From Cystobasidium ongulense (taxonomy: Eukaryota > Basidiomycota > Cystobasidiomycetes > Cystobasidiales > Cystobasidiaceae): a stretch of 64,000 nucleotides of DNA. The stretch covers positions 558,001 to 622,000 of the forward strand of contig BQUP01000001.1 in the NCBI GenBank assembly GCA_022835595.1, written 5' to 3'. Of the stretch, positions 23,758 to 34,159 are shown piece by piece (the stretch's first letter is position 1; every line of letters starts with the position of its first letter). The notes under the pieces are model-generated. The model was not told where the DNA came from and ran no database searches. It worked only from the letters and a program-made list of their open reading frames with translations. The translations under genes were made by a program, and so were the position numbers.

Positions 23758-24543
23758 TTGGCATGAATGATATGTGGGACGGTGTAGTTTGCATAGATTG
23801 TATGGCTAGTATTTCTGAAGAAAAAGGTGCAGTGCAATGTTCTCCTGATCTAATCTAATCCGCTCTAGCTTCTGGACATGGTGAAGGACAGGAGCTGCCA
23901 CCTATGTGGCTGGATGTGTCGTGCTTATGTATGCAAGTATGTTGTGTGATCTCATACAGGAGGCCTGGCTTACGTAAAGACCTTCGCCGGTGCGTATGTT
24001 CTCTCGTAAGCCAGTTGCCGTCAGCGTTGTTGGCGGAGTTCCAACCCGAGACTCGCTCGACAAGCAACGAGGGAAGATAACTTATCTGGCTAGGCGTCGT
24101 TGATCTGCAGTTGCCATCCGCCCCAGCTGCGTGGAAGACTCGGGTGCCATTCGCCTGCCAGAGAAGGACGCAAGCGGAAGAGCTTGCCTTCGCCTTGTGG
24201 GCCTTCCATCCAGTCAGCGGGAGACTCTCGATTTGTAAGCATACAAGCGCACGCATACATATGGGAGATACACACTGCAGTGTATATGCTGTATAGCATA
24301 GCAATGGCCGAATGCGCAGCTCACCCTGCTCCCAACCCATCCTACGCTCGCTTCAGCTGTGGACATAGATCTCACGACATCGGCAAAGACTTGGAAGAGC
24401 GACACGGAAGATCAGCACATCCGGGAAAGAGGAAAGGGCAAGGATACCAACAAAGCAAGCTTGCCTCATTCCACTCGGCTTTTCAGCGTCTACCCAAGCC
24501 GACAGCGTGAAAGAAGCCGCCTCGCTCTCGCCCGCCCGTCTGC
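23758..24543. other. Intergenic and probable leader of the bZIP gene
   Basis: About 785 bases. No independent gene is supported. The right part is probably the bZIP leader and holds an upstream ATG frame, 24304-24510, ending 33 bases before the bZIP ATG. Confidence 0.45.
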
Positions 24544-25830
24544 ATGTACTCGCCACCAGCAGCAGCAAGCGGCACGACGAAACAAGAACGACCTTCTTCC
24601 TCTGCATCTCATCCTGCTGGATCATTTCATCCGTCTCAGCATCACAAGCTACCCTCCCTTCCGCCCTTTCCAAGTCTGGTCTCGTCACTGGGAGAGCCCC
24701 CGCAAGAGTACTCCCTGAACAGCAGCAAGTCTAGCTCTCAAGCTGCCTCGCCCGCCTCGCACCACCAACTCTCCACTGCCCACACCTCGACATACGCTCC
24801 CTCGTACCAGCCCCACTTCCACGAAGGAGACTCGGCTGCGAGATTGAATTGGTCCCAAGAAACATCACACGATCCTGTCCGAAGTAGAACTGCTACAAGC
24901 ACGACTAGCATAGCCTCAGGTGCACCACCATCTACGGAAGAGAATAAAAGATCCGAGCTACCCCTACCGGCAGGCTTCCCTGATCCATTCCGCAGAGCGC
25001 ACTCGCATCTAGCTAGCGGCAGTATAATGAGCGGACCAGCCAGTGGTCCTGGTCAAGTAGAAAGAGAGTCTTCCGTTCGAACCGGATCAAGTGCTTCTAC
25101 TTCTGAACCCCCATTGTCACCCGGCCAAGGTGGTCCTGCGAAGCGAAGACGATTATCAATGGCTCATGAAATTTACCCTCACAGCATCCATGCCGAAGAT
25201 GTGCATGATCAAGCCCAACTTGTAGATGAACTATCACCTATGCTACACGGCAACGAGAGTGCATCCCCGACAGGAGACACAGGAGACGATCAGAAAGGAG
25301 CGAATGGAAGGACGCTGAAGCAGACTAAGAGAGCAGCTCAGAACAGAGCTGCACAACAAGCGTTCCGAAAGCGAAAGGAAGAAAGAATAAAAGAACTTGA
25401 AGAAAAGGAGAAAGTTCTGAATGCGCTCGTCACTAGAGAGAATGAGATTATACGAAAGGAAAAAATACTTGCTGAACGTGAGCAGGCGCTGTCTCGTAAT
25501 GGATCATCAACACACGGACACGAAGGAAGAGGAGAACCATCAACATCACTATCTAGCTCAGCCACTAATGATTGGGACCGAGCATTCGCGAATGCACCAG
25601 TTGCAAGTCCAATGCAGCACATCGCTGAACGATTAGATGCCTCGAACAGAACAGTCGAAGCATTGAGAGCTGAAAATGAACAATTGAAAGATAGATTGAC
25701 CAACCAGAGTAACTTGGTTGAATCGCTCAGAAGATCATTGGAGGACCTTGGTGCGGAGAATCGAAGTTTGAGAGATGCCGTTGGCAGACAATCGCGCGAA
25801 CATCAAGCTCAACAGCCGAGAGCTTCGTAA
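24544..25830 (+). CDS. Yap/Pap1-type bZIP transcription factor
   Basis: Nuclear DNA-binding dimer, 428 residues in one exon. The basic region near residues 259-280 reads KQTKRAAQNRAAQQAFRKRK; the N-x2-AAQ-x-AFR signature is that of the fungal AP-1-like (Yap) class, not the Gcn4 class. A leucine zipper follows (ELEEKEKVLNALVTRENEII). A second coiled coil sits near the C-terminus (ALRAENEQLKDRLTN to SLRRSLEDLGAENRSLRDAV). The N-terminal half is Ser/Pro-rich with a likely nuclear signal AKRRRLS. I see no cysteine in the whole protein, so it lacks the redox-sensing Cys-rich domains of Yap1/Pap1. The target pathway is therefore open. The frame ends cleanly and no introns are seen. Confidence 0.9.
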   Translation: MYSPPAAASGTTKQERPSSSASHPAGSFHPSQHHKLPSLPPFPSLVSSLGEPPQEYSLNSSKSSSQAASPASHHQLSTAHTSTYAPSYQPHFHEGDSAARLNWSQETSHDPVRSRTATSTTSIASGAPPSTEENKRSELPLPAGFPDPFRRAHSHLASGSIMSGPASGPGQVERESSVRTGSSASTSEPPLSPGQGGPAKRRRLSMAHEIYPHSIHAEDVHDQAQLVDELSPMLHGNESASPTGDTGDDQKGANGRTLKQTKRAAQNRAAQQAFRKRKEERIKELEEKEKVLNALVTRENEIIRKEKILAEREQALSRNGSSTHGHEGRGEPSTSLSSSATNDWDRAFANAPVASPMQHIAERLDASNRTVEALRAENEQLKDRLTNQSNLVESLRRSLEDLGAENRSLRDAVGRQSREHQAQQPRAS

Positions 25831-26252
25831 TAGAAGTCGAAAGTCAGGGTCGTGGGGTGCATACATCAAGCTCCTCTTCGCTTGTATGCGTCAAGAGCAA
25901 GTAGAGCAACAAATCCAATGTAGATGCCCCGGTAGTTGCAGTAATTGTACTATATTTGAGTTGTCATTTCCGCCACATTAGCGACGAAAGGCGGCTTTGT
26001 AACTATGATTCAACATGCTTCCTGCTATAGTAGCTCTAGCTCTAGTCTTCCGCGTCAGTTGCTGTTGCGGAAGTTTACGTGCTCCCAGATGTATCCATCA
26101 TGACTGTCCGGCTTCCGGGCCCGCTTATATCGGATCTTTGTCAGCAGCAAAGGACTCGACTGATGGCATCATCGAGACTCTTTTGACAAGAAGCTCTTTG
26201 CTTTAGAAGCAACCGCATGTCCTCTTCATACAACACACAGCCAGCAGCCATC
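25831..26252. other. Intergenic, bZIP 3' flank and glutaredoxin promoter
   Basis: 422 bases with only short frames. A C/T-rich leader precedes the glutaredoxin ATG. No other feature is seen. Confidence 0.5.
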
Positions 26253-26913
26253 ATGAGCAGCGCAAAGGAAACAGCACAGGTGCGCTTTCCCTTTCCGGTT
26301 GTGGGTTCTCCATGAAGGCTGACGGCCTCTGATTGTGAACCCGCAGAAACTCATCGAGGAGCACGATGTTGCAATCTTCTCCAAGTACGTCTTTGCATTC
26401 GGCAGTATTATCTGCGACATGAATGTAAGGCTCTGCACTGCTTACTCGCCTTCCTCGCTGTTTCTATAGGTCGTACTGCCCATAGTAAGTTCAAGATCAA
26501 GAGAGATCAACCTCCCTTTGGAAAGTCAACTGTGCAAGGCCTGATGCTCCCTTCTGCCTGACCTAGCTGCCGCAAAGCAAAGATCATCATCAAAGGTCTA
26601 GAGCTAGATCCTTCCCGCGTCGGCATCCTCGAACTCGATGAAATGGGCGAAGAAGGTGCCGCGATCCAGGTAAGGCGGAGTTCTTCTTGCTCTGCGCGCT
26701 AGTATTGAGAGTCTAAGTGAAGTACAAACACCTGACTTTTACCTCTTTCTCTCTCTCTTGCCTCTCTCTTTGTCGTGCCGGCTACAGGACTACCTCGAGA
26801 AGGAAACCGGTCAGCGAACAGTACCAAGCGTATGGATCAAGCAAAAGTTCATCGGTGGTTCTTCCGATTTGGCTGCCATCTCAGAGGATGAGCTTCTCAA
26901 GATGGTCAACTAG
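26253..26913 (+). CDS. Dithiol glutaredoxin
   Basis: Small thiol oxidoreductase that reduces disulfides and glutathione mixed disulfides using glutathione. Five exons (26253-26279, 26347-26384, 26470-26484, 26567-26669, 26788-26913) join in phase to 102 residues, the usual single-domain length, with no targeting extension, so it is probably cytosolic. The active site reads KSYCPYCRKAK (CPYC dithiol type). The cis-Pro motif is RTVPSVWIKQKFIGG, followed by SSDLAAI (glutathione-binding). Exon 3 is only 15 bases and encodes most of the active-site strand. The bZIP factor lies directly upstream on the same strand, but co-regulation is not shown. Confidence 0.96.
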
Positions 26914-27713
26914 AGTGGAACTCTATTTGTGTGCTTATCGCTCCGCGGCGAGACAGCTCATCATGTGTCCATTCATATCATACTCCAACACGAGAAACCA
27001 ACTGCGCAATGTAGCTTTTCCTCTCAATGAAGCACCTTCTATTACATATGACAAGCTTGAATCTTTGCATCACGTCCAAGCAGGTTGGCTTGTATTGAAA
27101 GGTTACTACTGACCTGTCGAGACAGCTCGCTTCGATCTATACACAGCATTATCCCAACGATTATGTTTTTGCTTTTGTGCATTATGATGTATTTATGTGT
27201 GTATGTTTCCTGACCATTCGTATCGTGTATGGTTTCGTAGGCTTTCTGACATTGCGACTTCGCTCGCTATATAAAAGCTCATAGACGTACTTGTCGTGCT
27301 TATAGACGTACTTAACATGTGTGTGCGCATTGTAATCATTGATTGTGTCTCATCCAAAGGCACTGTACAAATATTCAGGTAGTAGCATCGCTCTTATCGT
27401 GTATGAAGAAATCTTGACTTCGTCGCCAAGTTGAAGACGGTCATTGTAGAACTTGCAGACAAGCAGACAGACGGAAGATACTTGCAGAAGAAAAAATTGC
27501 GAGATTAGAAGAAGTGGTCGAAGAAGGCGACGTTATCATAAATCAAAGTCTGATATTGAATGATAGCTTGATGTGTTTCGATTAACCTGCATCGAAATTT
27601 GCCTGCTAGCTGTCGAAAATCGGATGTCTAGTCAGGGAACGTATTCCTCTTACAAAGTACTTCGAGCAGGGAAAAGTCCATTCCAAGGATGACTCACAAT
27701 CATATAGCTCGTA
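26914..27713. other. Convergent intergenic region
   Basis: 800 bases between the 3' ends of the glutaredoxin (+) and the homeodomain gene (-). It holds a good TATA-like sequence at 27268-27277 and a short imperfect duplication of ATAGACGTACTT just after it (about 27281-27311). No coding frame is supported. Confidence 0.5.
27268..27277 (+). promoter_or_regulatory. TATA-box-like sequence TATATAAAAG in a convergent gap
   Basis: A near-consensus TATA element on the plus strand where neither neighbouring gene needs a promoter. It would drive transcription rightward, antisense to the homeodomain gene. This is a sequence match only. Confidence 0.35.
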
Positions 27714-30117
27714 TTAAATGCCATATCGACTAGATGATGGTGGGTATACATCTCTTGCCATTTCTGAATCTCTCAAGCTTTGCCGTCTCATGGAGCTCTG
27801 CATGGTCACATCCGATGGCATGCGTCTAAGTGATCTCTGGTGCTGAGCGTGAGATGACATGAGAGGGCTCGGCCCAAGATTCCCTAAAGCTCTTGATGGC
27901 GCAGGTGAGCGGAAGAATTCTCCCGACGGGTAAAGACCGCTTTCGAGCTGTGAGAATGGCTGTAAAAGTGGTAGTCCGCTTGATGAACCTGCCCCTCCAA
28001 GTAGAGAAGAGCCGATAAAAGAAGATCGAACTAGTCCATTGTCACTTGACTCGTTCATCCTACTTAGACTGCTGCGCCTTCGTAGAGTACCCTGTCCGGA
28101 TCGTGGAGCTGAGAACCCGCCAAGAAGACCAATATCGCCGCCTCCCTGAAGGAGAGATTGTTCATATCCAGGGGGATAGCGGAAGCTGGTAGGATCTGGT
28201 GATAGTTCGGGGTGCATCTCCAAAGCTTGCGATAGTGAAGGCAGCCTTCCAGCTGACCGACCTGACGAGCTTCTGCTTGAATTAGACCGAGGAGGTGCTA
28301 GAGTTCTGCTTGAATCAAAGGGACTTTCTCCTAGAGGAGCTATATTGATGGGGTCACTCGAGGTCATGCCGGTATTGCGTAATATTGTGGGTAGTTTGGG
28401 CAATGGTAGTCGAAAGGGATCTTCTAGGCTCTGGCTCAATGACGGCAGTCCAGATGCGCGGTTCAAAGACGATGGCGGTGGTAGACTAAGGTCAGACGAT
28501 AATGTTGACTGGAAAGGATGAAGATGTGACCTAGTGGCTGACGATCGCGCTGTATCTGCTGTCATTGTACCAAAACCCCCGCTTCCTCCTGCTCGATTGC
28601 TGCCACCAATTCTGTCGTGTCTGGATGATCTAGTGCCTTCGTTCATTGCTGCTAGATCTTCAGCCAAAGTGGTTGGCGGAGGAGGCGGCCCATAGCCTGC
28701 ATGATAATCAGTATCACCAAAGCCACCCTGTCTAGCTTGTTGTTCAGAATATTCTCGTCGTCTATAGTCATCAAATGCATCATCTCCAGATCTATAAGAA
28801 GCGGCAGCAACTGAATTTGCAGAACTTCTAGAAGCCAAAGATCCGCTCATCGCTTGCGAAGGCTGTAGCCCTCCTCTCATTGCTGAATTTCCTTGGAGTT
28901 GAGGTGGCATGAGAGACGTTCTTCGCGGACCGTAAGGTATCAATATGTCTACAGAGGGATCACCTGTCATCGCTACTGGCGGGTATGGACCTGGTGGTGG
29001 CATGGTAGATCCATAGCCTGGATACCAGGCATTGGCGTACATCATATTGTAAGGCGGACGACCACGAGCTAATCGTTCTGCTTGTCGTCGATTTTGAAAC
29101 TGTATATTTCGACAATGCAGCCATCATATCAATATTAATTGTCTGCATCGGTATTGCTGATCAAGCGCACGCAGTCGGCTCATTCAATCATTGAAAATGT
29201 CTCAATGTCCACTTACCCATACTTGTACTCTACATCATTGTAGTGTTGAGGTTGAGTGCAGTATTTTCGCGAGCGATGCCAAAGTCCGCAAACGAGGGGT
29301 TTTGTCACCGAAGGCATAATCGGGAAGGGACGTCCAGAGTGAAGGTGTTAGACAGAGGAATAATTTCAGTGGTATGGTCAGCGGCCTTTTCTCTCATATG
29401 TCTCGTCAACGATTCACAGTCGTCATCTAAGCTCACCTTCTGGGCTCCATTCCTATTTCTTTGGCTAATTCGTCCCTGCGCTCTGCACTTGGAAAGGGAT
29501 TTCGACGGAGTTCCTCGCTCAAGACGGCTACCTCTGTTTGATGGTTTTGCAGGATTCGTTAAAGTTTCCATTGTGGCCAGGGTGAAAGAGAAAAGCGATT
29601 ATACGTGCACGTGCACACACAGAAGGTCATGTTGGGAGTAAAGGGAAAGTCTCGTTAGTAATTGCTTGTATTACAGGTTGTACTGACTGCTCGAGAGTCA
29701 CGACCAACTCGATGCAGCTTACGACGCGAGAAGTGCATGCTGTTGTCGAGACTTACGGTGAGGTGTCGTGATATGTCGCTTGCGACGGGGCTCGTCCCTT
29801 GAATCACCGCCTTGAGACTCGCCGCGAGATCGTTTCATTCCGCCTGCGCTACCGTCGCCCAAGCCACCATCTGAAGAAGTACTATCATCTAGTAAACGAA
29901 GATCACTGTTATTATCGTCATCTAAAGAACTACCGCCATTCGAAGTGTTCGCCATAGTGGCTTGATGAGCTCTCCAAGCATTTACAGATGCCATCGTTTC
30001 TCTGCTTGAAGGGAGATTTGGGTTCTGTAAGGCTGCTTGGACTGTCAATCTTGAGGGTGGTCCTCCTGAACCCAATTTTGAAGGCGAAGAACCAAGATGC
30101 CTGTCGTGGTTGGACAT
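27714..30117 (-). CDS. Homeodomain transcription factor
   Basis: Nuclear DNA-binding protein, 618 residues. Exons, read from the complement of 30117-29757, 29533-29437, 29229-29217 and 29099-27714, join in phase. The homeodomain occupies about residues 111-170. It starts RRKRHITTPHQVAVLSEELR, continues NPFPSAERRDELAKEIGM, and has recognition helix EPRRVQVWFQNRRQAERL with the invariant W-F-x-N-R. This is a typical 60-residue domain, not the three-residue-extended (TALE) kind. Exon 3 is a 13-base microexon encoding VQVW in helix 3. The rest is Ser/Pro/Gly-rich and disordered. A 2.5-kb region without supported genes lies upstream. It does not look like a mating-type pair, since no second homeodomain gene is adjacent. 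Confidence 0.9.
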
Positions 30118-32674
30118 GCCCTTCCTGGGCAACAACCTGTCAAGCCGCAAGCGATGGATTTGCAGTAGAGAGACTTCTTCGCGTTTTCAATATCCTCTAG
30201 CAGAGTCCTGGCAGGGAGGACGAGTAGATCGGTTGAGAAGGTCACTTTCTGCTGCACGAAGATGTATTGGCTTACAGATTGCAGATCTCGAGACGGTGAT
30301 GACAGGCAAGACCGGGAGGCAGGACTTCGTTGAGCCTGTGTGAGATGGCTTCCCAGAGACGCGCTCTTATCAGATGAGATATGATAAACGAGTGCGCAAG
30401 CCGAATCGAAGCCGACACCGCGACTGCCGCCAAAGAAAGGGGTCTTGTCTAGTATCGTCGAAGCAGGTAGCCGATGTGTCTAGTACTGTGGTATCTCGTT
30501 GGTGTGTGCAAGAGCCAGAAAGAGAGAAAGACAATGGTCCAGTTCTTGTCGATTTCCACTAAACAGGATGCCCGCTACTGAGTGTACTAGGATCAGGCTT
30601 TTGGCACGTTTTCAGTGGGAGGCCTTGTCGAGTTTGGACCTGAGATAGTTCCGCGATACCCGCTGCCGTGTCTTACAGGGGACGGTCGCAATGGAACAAG
30701 GGAATTGCTTGTTGTTGTATCTTGTCGCGACCTGTCTATTTGGCGAGATTACCTAAGCACGTGCATGTGGGTGTCAGACGGTATTGTCGATTCGGGAATA
30801 CCTTCGGAACTTCACGTTGTTGGAGGACTAGATGCAGTGGTGTGTTCAAGTGCTTGCTTGCTGCTGTGTCGACTCTGCACTTGGATGTGGTTGGGAAAGT
30901 GAAGTGGGTTGGATGAGAGCGTGATTGGAGGCGGAGGGGCAGGCCACTTTGACAGGAAAGCCGGGATAAGATGGCCGATGTCGCCTGAAAGGGTTTGAGA
31001 GGCAGGTCGATGACGAGTAATGCACAATGAGAGATGAGTGATAGCGTCTAAGTAGGTCTGAAGATGCACTCAGTCGCCTTGATGTCGGAATAAGTGGGAA
31101 ATGCAGAGGTGGACAGAAGGAAAGGACATTGCGGCAAGTCAGGACATGCTGAGAATTTCCCACGGCCGTATGTCACTCTGATATCGCACTCAATTTACCC
31201 ACCCAATCTCGCCTTGTGGGTCGTGTTTGGCTCTGACACAGGCACTCTTTGTACGAATGCGCGGCGTTGGTCCGCCCGAGGTCAATGGCTGCTTGCTGCC
31301 TGGGACTGGGACTGGGCTTGATGGCGATGCGGTTGATGGGGCCCTAAACTTGAAGTGAGTGGTTAGGTGTGATGTGAGGAAGTACTCTCCTGCTCAGACG
31401 TCAACGGCTACTGCCAGCCTCGCCTGTAGGCTGTTGTTGTACTGGGCGATGATCTGTGCAAGGATGGCCACTGCCAATTCCACAAGCGAGGAAAGCCTCC
31501 CCGTTCCAGCCGACAGGAGCTCGTCTTGCATTTAAAGTGAATGACAGGTACGTGCATTCTCTCCGTCTTTCCTTGAAAGGCGCTCTGTTGTCCCTTCAGT
31601 CAGTACATCAGGGCGTCCATCACCGCACGCAGTTGCTGCCTGCCTGTCCACGCTTTGAGATTATAGCACATTCATTGCAACAATCAGCGCTCGCTTATTG
31701 ATTCAGGAACGCCAGTAGAGGTAGACATGTCTTTTGTTGCTTTTGAATGCGGATGGCGAAAGGTGCTTTGCGTGTAGAAGCACGGCCTCGTATCTGCATG
31801 TCACCCTTCGTGAGCGAGCGCTCAGACCACCACATAACGTGGATCTGCACAACGGCCAAGGCAGGTCGCTAATTAGCCTTTACTCTCCCTTGTCCTGTCC
31901 ATTTGAGTGCCATCATCGCACTTGTCCGACCGTCCTTCCCGCTATACGCGCCTTCTTCGCTTTCGTGCCCTTTCACCAACGACCGCACGCAGACACGGCG
32001 ATGTTCTTGCCATCGACGATGCATTCACCATCGATGTGTGCTCTGCGTAGTCCTGTCCTGTACCATTGCACGGTCACCGGTCTTGCTCAGCCTGCATCTC
32101 AGCGCTACACCATCGGCCCGACGCATGCTGCTTTGACCAAACACCGCCGCCCATCCTTCGACCAAACATCTTGCGATGCGACCGCTCACCGACCGGATTG
32201 AGTTGGGAGTGGAGGAGGGCAGAAGGTGCAATGACGATGAACAGCCGTCCTGGATGATAAGTTAAAGCACAGATGAATGGCTTGGATGGAGTAGGATTGG
32301 ACTGGAAGAATGGGAGAAGTCGCATGCTTGGTCGATTGCCTCACAAGAGTGGTGGCTGACGACTCAGGAGTACTGATACTCGGGGCAGCAGGCAAAGACA
32401 GACAGCTGAAACTTTGTCACAGCATCAAGTGAAAGCCATGTCAGCTAGGTGTCTAGTCAGGCGATGCTCATTAACGTGTTCTGCGCAACGCAGTCATGCC
32501 GCGTAGCTAGCAAAAGATCTTAGATGTCGCGAACATACTGAATTCATGTTTCGCATCTATGCGCAGCTAGCGATAACAGGTAGGCCTACTCGCCAGATAC
32601 AACGATGTAAACAGCATGCCGAAACAAAAGGCAAAAAACAACCGAGGCATGTCTTTACGCCTATTGTTGTTGTG
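30118..32674. other. 2.5-kb region without supported genes upstream of the homeodomain gene
   Basis: The region has many short frames on both strands, none with splice support or recognisable domains (the longest is 31734-32201 on the plus strand and looks like chance). It probably contains the promoter and leader of the homeodomain gene. No transposon ends, tRNA or large repeats are visible. Confidence 0.45.
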
Positions 32675-33600
32675 TTATAACCTTGAGTTGCCGAAAGGAT
32701 GCAGATGTATCTTTCTAGCATGTTTCGCTCGACGAGATGCTGCCCATTCTTGCATCTCACCCACATCTGAAATTCGGACTCGGTGATGGTGTGGTTCGTC
32801 AAGGGTTACGTATGTGCTGGGCGCGGTAGCGAATGACTCACCTTCAGATGCCACTCCATGGTGAAAATCTTGGAATCCTTCATCACGATGTGATCCCGTA
32901 CGTGTTGTTTCGTCCATAGAGTAGCTGCCTCCTTGTTGCCTTCGACCGTATATCACAACGCACGATCCCACGTGCATCCTGCTGCGCATCGTACGTTCCA
33001 TAAAGGTCCTTTTGCGCTGTCCTCTTGTATAATACTGATCGTGAGTTCCTGACCATCGACAAGGTTGTCGCGAGTGTCGTGTATGATGCGTCGCAGAATT
33101 TCTTTTTTCGTTTTGTGGATCGAAAAGGCCGCCGTTATCTGCCATTATTCGCTCGTTACATCCTCGAGACGCCCATTTAATAGCGAAAGGTTTCGAAATA
33201 TGTGAAGTAAGTCGAGTATGGAGTATTTAGCTGTAAGGTGTAGGTCCGCTTGTGGATGAACTGAACATTGATAGCTGTGATACAGTGAGACAGCGCTAGC
33301 TTCTTGTTCTTGGCGGCCTTGATGCTCTTCTTGTTCGAATCTGACATGTTGGCGAAAGCTGCTTCTAGGTCTTTGCGACTCTGTTTGACGATTTCTTTTA
33401 CATCACCCCCTAGAAAAGGAAATGTCCAGGTAACGCCACTGCCCTTCTTTCTTGCCGCCAGGTCTTCGGAGTCTATAGGCAGGTGCTGACCACCGAGATG
33501 TAGCCTCTCTCTAGCGAGCGTAGACACGCCACGTGGACCCACACCTGGTGAGACTATTGTCGAAGTCAGAGATATGTTGTCTCTTTTCACAACTGCCATG
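32675..33600 (-). CDS. Hypothetical basic protein
   Basis: Not recognised. The minus-strand model starts at ATG 33600 (MAVVKRDNISLTSTIVSPGV) and runs through a basic region (KEIVKQSRKDLEAAFANM, SIKAAKNKKLALSH). A GTATCA-TGGCAG intron of about 120 bases keeps phase into a Arg/His-rich exon (QRKRTFMERTMRSRMHVGSC). A clear GTGAGT-TTTCAG intron of about 70 bases leads to the last exon (DVGEMQEWAASRRAKHARK) with stop at 32675. The final intron is well supported; the first join and the start are not, and the last two exons could be a separate gene starting at 33145. The composition suggests nucleic-acid contact, which is a guess. Confidence 0.5.
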
Positions 33601-34159
33601 ACTACACGGCGCACCTTTCTCTTTGGGAGTGAATAGCCCCTCTCTTGCGAGTCGAAGGCGGTGCGACTTGGACGAAATACCTGTGCTTTTAGATTAGAAA
33701 GGTGAAGAAGAATAATTAATTGCAGAACCAAGAGACAAAGCACGAATCGAGCTGCCTTTCAACCTGGATGGAAGGCATAAGTGGAAGCTTTCAGATAATG
33801 GAAGGCTTATTCAGCTTCAGCTTTTGGCAGGTTTCGGATACGTTCGACAGCTCATATGGATCTTTCCAAGGTTTTCATGGATACGAAATGGATATTTCCG
33901 AGTTTCCTGTTTCCAAGATAGTTTAAGAGAGAGAAGGGAAGTGATTGAGTTTGAGAAGTGCCTGACGTCAGTCAAGGTATTAAACTCAAGTTCATTAGCA
34001 AATGTGCCTCCCGCGAGAGATCAAACAGAGAAGAATAATACAGGAATACAACGACACTATTACCGACCCACATACCCATACTTACAATGACGTTGTAGCA
34101 TGCTAAACTTCAGTATTATGTTCCACCTCAACTCCCAATTTACATCCGCGACACCAAGT
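33601..34159. other. Intergenic between the hypothetical gene and Spc25
   Basis: About 560 bases. A minus-strand frame near 33601-33743 could extend the hypothetical protein upstream through another exon (FRPSRTAFDSQERGYSLPKR). Nothing else is recognised. Confidence 0.4.

Noticed and set aside
27714-30117. Homeodomain gene as part of a mating-type (b/HD) locus
   Set aside because: No divergent second homeodomain gene or mitochondrial intermediate peptidase gene is adjacent, and the domain is the typical 60-residue kind.
31734-32201. 155-codon plus-strand frame upstream of the homeodomain gene
   Set aside because: Cys/His/Pro-rich and disordered without a pattern, overlapping other chance frames; no recognisable domain.
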